Below are positions 9,629 to 17,462 of a DNA stretch of 32,997 nucleotides, piece by piece. Origin of the DNA: a bacterium HR10. GTDB taxonomy: Bacteria > Acidobacteriota > Blastocatellia > HR10. The notes below the pieces were generated by a model. The model ran no database searches. It saw only the letters and a program-made list of their open reading frames with translations, and had not been told where the DNA came from. Where the stretch lies: the NCBI GenBank assembly GCA_002923315.1, contig BEHM01000033.1, positions 1 to 32,997 on the forward strand, written 5' to 3'. Numbering within the stretch: the stretch's first letter is position 1; each line of letters opens with the position of its first letter. The translations under genes were made by a program, and so were the position numbers.

Positions 9629-11791
9629 CTACCAGGACAGGATCAGATACAACGCGGTGAGCAGAAAGAGCCCCGTCGTGATGACGAGCGCATAGTTCTG
9701 CGCGAATCCCGTTTGCGCCATGCGGAAGACGGTCGAGAAGAGTCTCATCATCGCGCCGATCGCGTTCACGATGAAATCCACCACGTAGAGATCGAACCAT
9801 CCGGAGACCTTGCTCCAGAAGACGGTCATCCAGGCCGAACCGTTGACGCCACCGTCCACGCCGCGCGCATCCACGCGCCAGGAGAGCCGACTCAATCCGA
9901 GCGCGAGCCCGCGGACGAAGACGCCCTCATAGAACTCATCCACCCAATACTTGTTCGCGCTCGCGACATAGAGCGGGCGGATAGCCCGGACGATGGCCTC
10001 CAGGCGATCGCGCCGCCGGAGATAGAGGATCGCGCACCCGTACATGACTCCGGCCGCCAGGGCGATCGAGGCGAGCATGAGGACGTACTCCATCGCCGAA
10101 TGCGCCTGCGCATGAGCCCCGGCGCTGACCAGCGCCCCCTGCTCCGGCGCGCGATGCCAGATCACCGGTTCCAACCACTTCTCGAACCGATTCGTCCCAC
10201 CGAGCGATTCCGGCCATCCGATGAAGCCGCTGACTGTCGCCCCCACGGCCAGGACGATGAGCGGGATCGTCATGACGCGCGGCGATTCCCGCACCTCGTG
10301 ACCGGGATGCGCCCCATGCTCATGCAAAGCTCCACTCCCACCGGCGACGACGAAGCGCGGCTCGCCCCAGAACGTCAAAGCGACGAGCCGCGTCATGTAG
10401 AACGCCGTCATGCCCGCTCCAAGAAACCCCAGCAGCCACAGCCATCGCCCGCCCGGGATGACCTCGGTCGAGAAGGTCCGCCACAAGATCTCATCCTTGC
10501 TGAAGAATCCGGAGAAGAGCGGGATACCGCAGATGGCCAGCCACCCCGCCAGAAAGGTTCGATAGGTGATCGGCATGACGCGCGCCAATCCGCCCATGCG
10601 CCGCATGTCCATCTCGTGATGCAAGGCGATGATGACCGATCCCGCCCCCAGGAACATCAAGGCCTTGAAGAAGGCGTGCGTGTAGAGGTGGAAGATGCCA
10701 GCCGCGAACGCCCCGACGCCGCACGCGAGGAACATGTACCCGAGCTGCGAGATCGTCGAATAGGCCAGGACCTTTTTGATGTCCGTCTGCGTGAAGCCCA
10801 TCGAGGCCGCCCAGACGGCCGTCACCACGCCCACCAGCGCGATCACGAACATCATCGTCGGCGACTTCTGGAAGATCACGTTCGTGCGCGTGACCATATA
10901 GACGCCCGCGGTCACCATCGTCGCCGCATGGATGAAGGCGGAGACCGGCGTCGGCCCCGCCATCGCGTCCGGCAACCAGACGTAGAGAGGAATCTGCGCG
11001 CTCTTCCCCGTCGCCCCGATGAAGAGTCCGAGCGCGATCCAAGAGGCCAGGCCCCACATCCCGAACGCCTCCTGGGGCAGATAGGCATCGCTCTTGGCCA
11101 GCTCCATCACCTCGGTGAACTGCAACGTCCCAAATAGTGAGAAGATCGCGAACATCGCCAACAGGAATCCGAAATCCCCCACCCGATTCACGATGAACGC
11201 CTTCTTGCTCGCATAGGCCGCGTAGTTCCAGTGGAAGTAGTAGCCGATGAGCAGATACGAGCAGAGCCCCACGCCCTCCCAACCGACGAACATCATCAGG
11301 AAGTTCGAGCTCATCACGAGCACGAGCATCATGAACATGAACAGGTTCATCTGTGCGAAGAAGCGATAGAACCCCCCATCGCCGCGCATGTATCCGATCG
11401 AGAAGACGTGGATCCAAAAGCCCACGAACGTGACGACGAGGATCATCACGGCCGAGAGCTGATCGAGCTGGTACGACCACTCGATGCGAAGGGGAACAGT
11501 GGTGCCCGCTTCCGGTCCCCAGGTCAACCGCGCCTCGCCCCCAGGCACCCATGTGAACGCATGCGGAAACCCTCCGGCCTCGCGGGAGAGGTACGGCCGC
11601 CCGTGCGCCGGCCAATACGAGGTCGCGAATTCGTAGACCGCTCCGATCGAGAGCACCAGCGAGAGGAAGACCGAACCGCACGCGATCCACGAGATCGTCT
11701 TCTCCGAAAGCCTGAGCGTTCGACCGAAAATCCCAAGGACGATGGCGCTGAGCAGTGGAAGCGCCGGAATCAGCCAGATCAGTTTCAGCAT
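9629..11791 (-). CDS. nuoL: NADH-quinone oxidoreductase subunit L
   Basis: A 720-residue antiporter-like subunit of complex I, the distal pump that carries the lateral helix HL. It shows FVGWEGVGLCSYLLIG with the conserved Glu, the GATGKSAQIPLYVWLPDAM region with the pump Lys, and AATMVTAGVYM. It is longer than the E. coli protein (613). The extra length lies in an N-terminal periplasmic loop after helix 2 (roughly residues 65-110) and in a cytoplasmic or periplasmic loop with a His-rich stretch (HEHGAHPGHE, near residue 490). The C-terminal ~200 residues hold the lateral helix and a final membrane anchor. The gene lies between the coiled-coil paralogue at 11829 and nuoM. Confidence 0.97.
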   Translation of the reverse strand: MLKLIWLIPALPLLSAIVLGIFGRTLRLSEKTISWIACGSVFLSLVLSIGAVYEFATSYWPAHGRPYLSREAGGFPHAFTWVPGGEARLTWGPEAGTTVPLRIEWSYQLDQLSAVMILVVTFVGFWIHVFSIGYMRGDGGFYRFFAQMNLFMFMMLVLVMSSNFLMMFVGWEGVGLCSYLLIGYYFHWNYAAYASKKAFIVNRVGDFGFLLAMFAIFSLFGTLQFTEVMELAKSDAYLPQEAFGMWGLASWIALGLFIGATGKSAQIPLYVWLPDAMAGPTPVSAFIHAATMVTAGVYMVTRTNVIFQKSPTMMFVIALVGVVTAVWAASMGFTQTDIKKVLAYSTISQLGYMFLACGVGAFAAGIFHLYTHAFFKALMFLGAGSVIIALHHEMDMRRMGGLARVMPITYRTFLAGWLAICGIPLFSGFFSKDEILWRTFSTEVIPGGRWLWLLGFLGAGMTAFYMTRLVALTFWGEPRFVVAGGSGALHEHGAHPGHEVRESPRVMTIPLIVLAVGATVSGFIGWPESLGGTNRFEKWLEPVIWHRAPEQGALVSAGAHAQAHSAMEYVLMLASIALAAGVMYGCAILYLRRRDRLEAIVRAIRPLYVASANKYWVDEFYEGVFVRGLALGLSRLSWRVDARGVDGGVNGSAWMTVFWSKVSGWFDLYVVDFIVNAIGAMMRLFSTVFRMAQTGFAQNYALVITTGLFLLTALYLILSW

Positions 11792-11828
11792 AGCCCGTAT
11801 CCCCGCCTCTCTTCGAACGTTCGAATCA

Positions 11829-12284
11829 TCACATCAATCCAGCCCTCTTCAACGCCTCGGCCAATTCAGGGGCTTTGGCCGCATACTCGCGCAACGCCGC
11901 CTCCAACCGTCGCTCCCGCTCCTGCAACTCCTCAATCCGCCGCACCGCCGGCGCCAACGCCGTCCGCCGATCCCACAGCACAAACCCCACCAACGCGAAT
12001 ATCCCCGCAAACGTCACCCCAAACCCCCACAGCAGAAACTCCCGCACTTCGTCCAAGCGCTGTCCCAACTGCCTTTGCCCGTCCTCCAATCGTTTCTGCC
12101 CTTCCTCTAGCCGGGTCAGTCGCTCGACGATCTCTCGCCCTGTGATGACGATTTCACGCTCTTGAGCTTTTCCGCTCACCCAGATCGAGACGACGGCGAC
12201 CATAAGGAGTAACAGCTTCGCCCCCCATCGCCATCCTATCTCACCGCATGAAGATGCTTTCGTTCTCGACAACACAGCCCTCAT
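11829..12284 (-). CDS. Coiled-coil single-pass membrane protein, copy A, inside nuo operon
   Basis: A 151-residue protein I do not recognise. Order of parts: a signal peptide or N-terminal anchor (core LLLLMVAVVSIW, cleavage near GKAQ, residue ~42); a charged heptad-rich segment with repeated EEGQKRLEDGQ units (~50-80); one membrane helix (FLLWGFGVTFAGIFALVGFVLW, ~87-108); and a second coiled coil (RRIEELQERERRLEAALREY, ~117-136). The predicted topology is periplasmic coil, membrane helix, cytoplasmic coil. It starts 4 bases after the stop of a near-identical paralogue and 37 bases before nuoL, so it must be co-transcribed with complex I. A role in complex I assembly, stability or supercomplex contact is inference from position only. 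The N-terminal third differs from copy B while the rest is nearly the same. Confidence 0.85.
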   Translation of the reverse strand: MRAVLSRTKASSCGEIGWRWGAKLLLLMVAVVSIWVSGKAQEREIVITGREIVERLTRLEEGQKRLEDGQRQLGQRLDEVREFLLWGFGVTFAGIFALVGFVLWDRRTALAPAVRRIEELQERERRLEAALREYAAKAPELAEALKRAGLM

Positions 12285-12528
12285 CCACTCACATCAATCC
12301 GGCCTTTCTCAAGGCCTCGGCCAATTCGGGGGCTTTGGCCGCATACTCCCGCAATGCCGCCTCCAGCCGTCGCTCCCGCTCCTGCAACTCCTCAATCCGC
12401 CGCACCGCCGGCGCCAACGCCGTCCGCCGATCCCACAACACAAACCCCACCAACGCGAATATCCCCGCAAACGTCACCCCAAACCCCCACAGCAGAAACT
12501 CCCGCACTTCGTCCAAGCGCTGTCCCAA
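11831..12528. repeat. Near-perfect tandem direct repeat covering the 3' halves of both coiled-coil genes
   Basis: Bases 11831-12068 match 12291-12528 at a constant offset of 460. I count about ten mismatches in 238 positions, and only one in the last 158. Similarity then drops sharply in the variable coil segment, recovers over the IVERLTRLEEGQK codons, and is lost in the signal peptides. The pattern suggests a recent duplication, or ongoing gene conversion limited to the membrane-helix and C-terminal half. Confidence 0.92.
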
Positions 12529-12762
12529 GCGGGTCTCCACATCAGCGATGCGCTGCTCCAAGTGTTTCTGCCCTTCCTCCAGCCGAGTCAGCCGCTCGAC
12601 GATCTCTCGCCCCGTGATCACTATCTCCTGAGCCTGCGCGTTCGCCTGCTCAGAGATGGCGAGCACGATCGCCATCAGGCTCACGCCGAAGAGCCCCACC
12701 CTCCAAGAGCTCTTCCTTCCGCGATCCCACAGCCTCAAGGTGATCAACCATCGCGCGTTCAC
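12289..12762 (-). CDS. Coiled-coil single-pass membrane protein, copy B, inside nuo operon
   Basis: A 157-residue paralogue of the downstream copy. The start is GTG at 12762, 6 bases after the nuoK stop. It has a signal peptide (WRVGLFGVSLMAIVLAI, cleavage near ANAQ, residue ~43), the shared IVITGREIVERLTRLEEGQK segment, and a coil that differs from copy A (HLEQRIADVETR here). Then come the same membrane helix and the same C-terminal coil ending in AGLM. The coil segment is 4 residues longer than in copy A, so the helical register of the periplasmic coil differs. The two may therefore form a heteromeric coil. Function unknown. Confidence 0.85.
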   Translation of the reverse strand: MNARWLITLRLWDRGRKSSWRVGLFGVSLMAIVLAISEQANAQAQEIVITGREIVERLTRLEEGQKHLEQRIADVETRLGQRLDEVREFLLWGFGVTFAGIFALVGFVLWDRRTALAPAVRRIEELQERERRLEAALREYAAKAPELAEALRKAGLM

Positions 12763-12768
12763 GCCCGC

Positions 12769-13167
12769 TCACCATTTCAAGAGATTGATCTCGTCAATGG
12801 CCACCGTCTGGCGATTGCGATAGAGCGCGATGAGGATCCCCAGGCCGATGACGGCCTCGGCCGCCGCCACGACGATGATGAAGATCACGAAAATATGCCC
12901 CATGTTCTCCGAAATGCGCCCCATCGCCTGCCAGTGGCGCGTGAACGCAATGAAGTTCAGGTTCGCCGCATTCAGGATCAGCTCGATGGACATGAAGATG
13001 ATGAGGACGTTGCGGCGAGAGAGCACGCCCAAGACGCCGACGGCGAAGAGCATGAAACTGAGCACAAGGAAATCCACGACTCCCTTCGGAGCCGTGAGCC
13101 CTTCCACGAACCGACTCACGAACGACGTCGTCTCTTGCACCGCCCATCCGACCATGGCGCCGTTCAT
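12769..13167 (-). CDS. nuoK: NADH-quinone oxidoreductase subunit K
   Basis: A 132-residue, three-helix subunit of the complex I membrane arm. Both key glutamates are visible: in [15 protein letters not shown] and in [15 protein letters not shown]. The C-terminus (DEINLLKW) is typical. The usual length is ~100; the extra ~30 residues are an N-terminal extension ([18 protein letters not shown]). The ATG at 13167 has GGAGG directly against it. The next Met, at 13155, has GGAGG 12 bases upstream. Either could be the start, but neither removes the extension. The nuoJ stop is 10 bases before. Confidence 0.95.
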   Translation of the reverse strand: MNGAMVGWAVQETTSFVSRFVEGLTAPKGVVDFLVLSFMLFAVGVLGVLSRRNVLIIFMSIELILNAANLNFIAFTRHWQAMGRISENMGHIFVIFIIVVAAAEAVIGLGILIALYRNRQTVAIDEINLLKW

Positions 13168-13177
13168 CCTCCGCCCT

Positions 13178-13729
13178 TCAATCGAAGGTCTCCTCCTGTC
13201 GCCGCGTGCGGGCCAGGATCACCGATCCCACGATGGCCACCAGAAGCAGCAGCGAGGCGATCTCAAACGGCAAGGCCGCGCGCGTGTAGAGGGCGCTCCC
13301 CACCCGCTGCGTATCTTCCGAGAGGGCGAGCGCCGTCCCCTCCGGGGGGGCGACCGCCGGCGGCAGTAGATTCGCCTCGCGCCGCAGGGCGATGATCGTC
13401 GCCACGGTCATGGCGCCCACCAACACCCACGCTACGGCCTCCTGCCGCGTGAACAAGCGCGTCGTCTCGGTGATCTCCTCGCGCACGTTCACCAGCATGA
13501 TGACGAAGATGAAGAGGACGACCACGCCGCCAACGTAGATGAGAATCTGCGCGCCCGCCACGAACTCCGCATGCAGGAGCAGGAACAACCCGGCGGTCCC
13601 GATCAGCGTGCCCATCAGATAGAGCGCCGCGTGCACGGCCGACCGCGCGCGGATGAGCGAGACGGCCATGATGAGCACGAAGAACGCCAGCGCGTAGTAG
13701 AAGAGAACCTGCGCGCCCTTCAACTCCAT
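13178..13729 (-). CDS. nuoJ: NADH-quinone oxidoreductase subunit J
   Basis: A 183-residue, five-helix membrane subunit of complex I. Recognised by the N-terminal helix [18 protein letters not shown], the segment [19 protein letters not shown], and the hallmark [21 protein letters not shown], whose helix carries the pi-bulge tyrosine/glycine region that couples quinone reduction to pumping. A polar loop (residues ~118-155) precedes the last helix. The normal length is 165-200. Spacing is 12 bases to nuoI and 10 to nuoK. Confidence 0.96.
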   Translation of the reverse strand: MELKGAQVLFYYALAFFVLIMAVSLIRARSAVHAALYLMGTLIGTAGLFLLLHAEFVAGAQILIYVGGVVVLFIFVIMLVNVREEITETTRLFTRQEAVAWVLVGAMTVATIIALRREANLLPPAVAPPEGTALALSEDTQRVGSALYTRAALPFEIASLLLLVAIVGSVILARTRRQEETFD

Positions 13730-13741
13730 ACCCCTCCTCCC

Positions 13742-14239
13742 TCACCGCGTATAGATCGGCTGCTCGATCCCCTTCTCCAACATCTCCCAGGACCAGACGA
13801 AATCCTTTCGCCGATAGATGGCCAGCTCGAACTCCTGCGTCAGCTCGATGGCGTAGGTCGGGCACACGTCCTGACAGTGGCCACAGAACATGCAGCGCGA
13901 GGTATCATAGGTGTAATCCACCAGCACGCGCTTCTTCTTCGTCTTCCCCTCGTGATCCACATATTCGCGCACGGCCTCGACGACCGTGATCAGATCCTCC
14001 GGGCAGGCGATGGCGCAGAGATTGCATGCGATGCAGAGGCTCTCGCCCGTCTCCGGATCCAGGTTCAGGCGCGGAGCACCGCGAAACCGCTCGGCGACCT
14101 TCGGGCGAACGAGCGGATATTGCTCGGTGTAGCAGTGCTTCGGCGCCTGATATTTGAACGTGACGAGCAACCCTTTGATCAGATCCAGAAGCAGGAACCG
14201 CGAGAGGACCTGCTTCCACGTGCGTCTCGGTTCCGCCAT
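13742..14239 (-). CDS. nuoI: NADH-quinone oxidoreductase subunit I, 2x[4Fe-4S]
   Basis: A 165-residue ferredoxin-like subunit that carries clusters N6a and N6b between the hydrophilic arm and the quinone site. Two full motifs are visible: CIACNLCAIACP and CMFCGHCQDVCP. An amphipathic N-terminal helix (LSRFLLLDLIKGLLVTFKY) anchors it to the membrane. I chose the ATG at 14239 rather than the longer frame to 14284, because GGAGG stands 7 bases before it and the longer form would overlap nuoH. The first motif has AIACPEDLI where most homologues have a hydrophobic residue or Ala after the Pro. Confidence 0.96.
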   Translation of the reverse strand: MAEPRRTWKQVLSRFLLLDLIKGLLVTFKYQAPKHCYTEQYPLVRPKVAERFRGAPRLNLDPETGESLCIACNLCAIACPEDLITVVEAVREYVDHEGKTKKKRVLVDYTYDTSRCMFCGHCQDVCPTYAIELTQEFELAIYRRKDFVWSWEMLEKGIEQPIYTR

Positions 14240-14255
14240 GATTGGGCCTCCTGAC

Positions 14256-15521
14256 TCACACTTCGGCGAAGATCTCCTCCTCACCGCGCTCGGGCAGGCG
14301 AATCTGCCGCTGGACGCGCAGATTGAAATCGGCCGAGCGGCGATTGATCACCGCCAGCAGGATCCACACGATCGGCACACCGATCAGCAGCGAAGCCGCG
14401 ATGAGGAAGAGCTTCCCCCACGGCCAGAGACTCACCAGCCGCTCTCCCGCCTCCGTGCGCACCGTCTCCACCAGACCGAGATGTTGGGCCAGAACGAGCA
14501 CGGCGCCCGTCACCAGGATATTCGCCAGAGCGGCCGGGATGAGCCATTTCCACCCCAGGCTCATCAGTTGATCATACCGATAGCGGGGGAACGTCCATCG
14601 GAACCAGATGAAACAGTAGACGATGGCGAACACCTTCACGGCGAAGATGAGCACCGCCAGGAGCGCATAGAGTCCCGTCCCCGGCTCGGCCAGCCGCGTC
14701 AGTCCGGGGAAGTGCCATCCGCCGAGGAAGACCGTCGCCGCGATCGCCGCCGAGATGACGATATTCGTGTACTCGGCCACGAAATAGAGCGCCCAGCGGA
14801 AGCCGCTGTATTCGGTGTGATACCCGGCCACGATCTCCGACTCCGCCTCCGGCAGATCGAATGGCGCGCGATTGGTCTCCGCCAGCCCACCGACGAGGAA
14901 GATCAGAAAGGCGACCGGTTGATAGAGGACATACCATACGCCGTCGGTCATCTGCGCCTCGATGAGGCCGACCATCGAGAGCGTCTTGGCGAACATGAGG
15001 GGCCCCACCAGAGCGAGCGCAATGGCGACTTCATAGCTGACCATCTGCGCCGAAGACCGCAAGGCCCCCAAGAGGGGATATTTGCTGTTCGAGGCCCATC
15101 CCCCCAAGATGATCCCCAGGACGCCGACCGAAGAGACGGCCAGGATGAAGAGCACGCCGATGTTGACGTCGGTGATCGTCGCGCGTCCGGGACCAAAAGG
15201 AATCACGGCCAGGACGACGAGCGAGGCGACCACCGAGATCATCGGCGCGATGACGAAGATCGAGCGCTCAGCTCGCGCCGGGATGATGTCCTCCTTCGAG
15301 AGGAGCTTCAGGGCATCCGCCAGCGGTTGCAACAACCCATAGGGTCCAACGCGCATCGGCCCCAGCCGCGCCTGGATGAAGGCGCTGACCTTGCGCTCGG
15401 CATAGACCAGATAGGCCGCCACCGTGAGGATCACAAAGAGGACGATCACAATGGTCGGCAGCCGTCGCACGACGTACTCGGAGACGATCGGATGATTCCA
15501 GATGGTCCAGAATAGCTCCAT
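14256..15521 (-). CDS. nuoH: NADH-quinone oxidoreductase subunit H
   Basis: A 421-residue membrane subunit that forms the quinone-binding chamber with NuoD and NuoB. Conserved parts: AERKVSAFIQARLGPMRVGPYGLLQPLAD near the N-terminus (in part), KEDIIPARAE, the loop GGLAETNRAPFDLPEAESE with the acidic residues lining the quinone/E-channel, and GYHTEYSGF. It is longer than E. coli NuoH (325), partly at the N-terminus and partly in a C-terminal tail after the last helix that continues for ~40 polar residues. GGGGGAG precedes the ATG. There are 9 bases between the nuoD stop and this start. Confidence 0.97.
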   Translation of the reverse strand: MELFWTIWNHPIVSEYVVRRLPTIVIVLFVILTVAAYLVYAERKVSAFIQARLGPMRVGPYGLLQPLADALKLLSKEDIIPARAERSIFVIAPMISVVASLVVLAVIPFGPGRATITDVNIGVLFILAVSSVGVLGIILGGWASNSKYPLLGALRSSAQMVSYEVAIALALVGPLMFAKTLSMVGLIEAQMTDGVWYVLYQPVAFLIFLVGGLAETNRAPFDLPEAESEIVAGYHTEYSGFRWALYFVAEYTNIVISAAIAATVFLGGWHFPGLTRLAEPGTGLYALLAVLIFAVKVFAIVYCFIWFRWTFPRYRYDQLMSLGWKWLIPAALANILVTGAVLVLAQHLGLVETVRTEAGERLVSLWPWGKLFLIAASLLIGVPIVWILLAVINRRSADFNLRVQRQIRLPERGEEEIFAEV

Positions 15522-15530
15522 GCGCTCCCC

Positions 15531-16673
15531 CTACCGGTCCACTTCTCCCAACACGATGTCAATCGAGCCGATCAAGGCGACGACATCGGCCACCAGATGC
15601 CCGATGGCCATCTTCTTGAGCGCTTGCAGATTGATGAGCGACGGTGGGCGAATGCGCAGCCGCTCCGGAAAGGCCGTCCCGTTGCTCACCAGGTAGATGC
15701 CCAGCTCCCCCTTCGGCGACTCGATGGAGTGATAGACCTCGCCGACCGGCGGGCGAATGACCTTTGGCACCTTGCCCAAGACCGGCCCCGGATGGAGCTT
15801 CTTCAGCTTGTCCAAGCACTGGAGGATGATCAAGCGGCTCTGGCGCATCTCCTCCATGCGCACGAGATAGCGATCGTAGGTGTCCCCATTCTCGCCGACC
15901 GGGATCTCGAACTCGACCTGATCGTAGACCTCATAGGGGAAGGCCTTGCGGATGTCCCATTTGACCCCGGAGGCGCGCAGCACGGGTCCGGTGACGCCCA
16001 GGTCCTTCGCCTCCTCGGCCGTGAGGATGCCAATCCCCACCGTGCGTTGCAACCAGATCCGGTTCTCGTTGAGGATGGTCTCGTACTCCTTGAGCCGCTC
16101 CGGGAGGATCCGGCAGAAGGCGCGCACCTGCTCCTCAAAGCCATCGTAGATGTCATACTGCAGACCGCCGATGCGAAACGCATTCGCCGTCAAGCGCGCG
16201 CCGAAGTAGTTCTCGAAGATCTTCAGGATCTCCTCGCGCTCTCGAAACGCGTAGAGGAAGATCGTGACCGCCCCGATGTCCATCGCATGCGTGCCGAGCC
16301 ACAGCAAATGACTCGCGATCCGCTGCAGCTCGGTCAGGATCACGCGGATGTATTTCGCCTTCTCCGGGACTTCGATCCCCGCGATCTTCTCCACCGTCTC
16401 CACGTAGCAGAGGTCGTTGGAGACAGCCGCGACGTAATCGAGCCGATCGAAGTACGGCTCGATGTGCACATAAGTGCGGTTCTCGCAGATCTTCTCCACG
16501 CCGCGATGGAGATACCCGATGTCGCAATCCAGATCAATGACCGTCTCCCCATCGAGTTTCAGGATCACGCGCAGCACGCCGTGCGTCGAGGGATGTTGCG
16601 GTCCCATGTTGAGGACCATCTCGCGCGCGGCGAGCAGGCGTTCCCGGGTGATGGCGATCTCCGGCTTGTGCAT
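15531..16673 (-). CDS. nuoD: NADH-quinone oxidoreductase subunit D
   Basis: A 380-residue '49-kDa' subunit, related to the large subunit of NiFe hydrogenase, that forms the quinone site with NuoB. Motifs: [15 protein letters not shown] with the quinone-binding His region; [33 protein letters not shown]; and the C-terminal [12 protein letters not shown]. The start is the ATG at 16673, whose first base overlaps the nuoC stop (TAATG), so the two genes are translationally coupled. A longer frame to 16739 has no better start and would run into nuoC. It is a separate gene, not the NuoCD fusion seen in E. coli. Confidence 0.97.
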   Translation of the reverse strand: MHKPEIAITRERLLAAREMVLNMGPQHPSTHGVLRVILKLDGETVIDLDCDIGYLHRGVEKICENRTYVHIEPYFDRLDYVAAVSNDLCYVETVEKIAGIEVPEKAKYIRVILTELQRIASHLLWLGTHAMDIGAVTIFLYAFREREEILKIFENYFGARLTANAFRIGGLQYDIYDGFEEQVRAFCRILPERLKEYETILNENRIWLQRTVGIGILTAEEAKDLGVTGPVLRASGVKWDIRKAFPYEVYDQVEFEIPVGENGDTYDRYLVRMEEMRQSRLIILQCLDKLKKLHPGPVLGKVPKVIRPPVGEVYHSIESPKGELGIYLVSNGTAFPERLRIRPPSLINLQALKKMAIGHLVADVVALIGSIDIVLGEVDR

Positions 16674-17281
16674 TATTCGAATCTCCCGCTGTATTCGGTC
16701 CCCTCGCGGAAGGCGATCATATTCAGGTGCTTCTCGCACCAGCGGTTGTATCGGAATTCCAGCGGATAGTCCTTGCGCAGGGGATGCCCCTCCCAGTCCT
16801 CCGGCAGGAGCAGCCGCCGCAGATCGGGATGCCCCTCAAAGCGCACGCCCACCAGATCATAAGCCTCCCGCTCCATCCAGTTGGCCGCGCTCCAGACCGA
16901 GACCACGCTCGGACACGCCTCCCCCTCGGCCAGATTCACCTTCAGCCGCCAGCGCACGTTCCGCGGGAAAGAATAGAGGTGATAGATCACCTGAAAGGGC
17001 TTCTCCGCCTCGGGGATGTGCCGCGCCGTCAAATCCGTCAGAAAATCGAACTGCGCCTCCTCATCGTCCCGAAGGAAGCGACAGACGTCCACGATCTGCT
17101 CCCGCGCGATCGTGAGCGTGGGCATGCCGAGGACCGTCACGGCTTCCAGAACAGCCGTCGGAAATCGAGCCCGTAAGCGGTTGAGAATCGGATCACCCGT
17201 CAGTTCAACGATCGGAAGCGTCGGAGGCGCTTTCGTCGCAGAAGCCCCCTTGGGCGTTGGCTTGTCCTTCTTCTCCTCCAT
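16673..17281 (-). CDS. nuoC: NADH-quinone oxidoreductase subunit C
   Basis: A 202-residue '30-kDa' subunit of the hydrophilic arm of complex I. The C-terminal signature is clear: [20 protein letters not shown] (in part), [17 protein letters not shown]. The first ~25 residues are a Lys/Pro/Ala-rich tail of low complexity. It is the first gene of the operon: a good sigma-70 promoter stands 48 bases upstream and a divergent gene lies beyond, so nuoA and nuoB are not directly upstream as they are in most bacteria. Confidence 0.96.
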   Translation of the reverse strand: MEEKKDKPTPKGASATKAPPTLPIVELTGDPILNRLRARFPTAVLEAVTVLGMPTLTIAREQIVDVCRFLRDDEEAQFDFLTDLTARHIPEAEKPFQVIYHLYSFPRNVRWRLKVNLAEGEACPSVVSVWSAANWMEREAYDLVGVRFEGHPDLRRLLLPEDWEGHPLRKDYPLEFRYNRWCEKHLNMIAFREGTEYSGRFE

Positions 17282-17328
17282 ACGGCGCCTGGCGCTAGCC
17301 TGTGGTGAGTCCTCTCAAACAGCACGAC

Positions 17329-17357
17329 GTTGTAACACAGACGCCCCTGTTTGTCAA
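17329..17357 (-). promoter_or_regulatory. Sigma-70 promoter of the nuo operon
   Basis: On the minus strand TTGACA (17357-17352) is followed after exactly 17 bases by TACAAC (17334-17329). The predicted start of transcription is near 17322, giving a leader of ~40 bases before the nuoC ATG. Confidence 0.75.
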
Positions 17358-17393
17358 CGCGCGGCGAGCGGAAGGCTCGCCAGATGCGCGCCA

Positions 17394-17422
17394 TTGGCAA
17401 ATCGCGCCAAGGGGAATATAAT
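17394..17422 (+). promoter_or_regulatory. Sigma-70 promoter of sat-cysC
   Basis: TTGGCA (17394-17399), a 17-base spacer, then a perfect TATAAT (17417-17422). The predicted transcript begins near 17429, about 34 bases before the sat ATG. It is divergent from the nuo promoter, with 36 bases between the two -35 boxes. Confidence 0.82.
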
Positions 17423-17462
17423 CGCCTGTTTGCGCGAGATCGCATGGCGATGGAGGAGAACG

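Noticed and set aside
6734-11137. Long plus-strand frames (up to 474 residues) opposite nuoN, nuoM and nuoL
   Set aside because: The translations are Arg/Asp/His-rich with no hydrophobic pattern, as expected for antisense of membrane-protein genes. The minus-strand frames match complex I subunits throughout.
11829-12762. Tandem repeat considered as an insertion sequence or CRISPR-like array
   Set aside because: There are only two units, both encode intact proteins, and no transposase or terminal inverted repeats are present.
17016-17462. In-frame N-terminal extension of sat
   Set aside because: It would run through the sat promoter and overlap nuoC on the other strand. The ATG at 17463 has a strong ribosome site and matches the usual Sat N-terminus.
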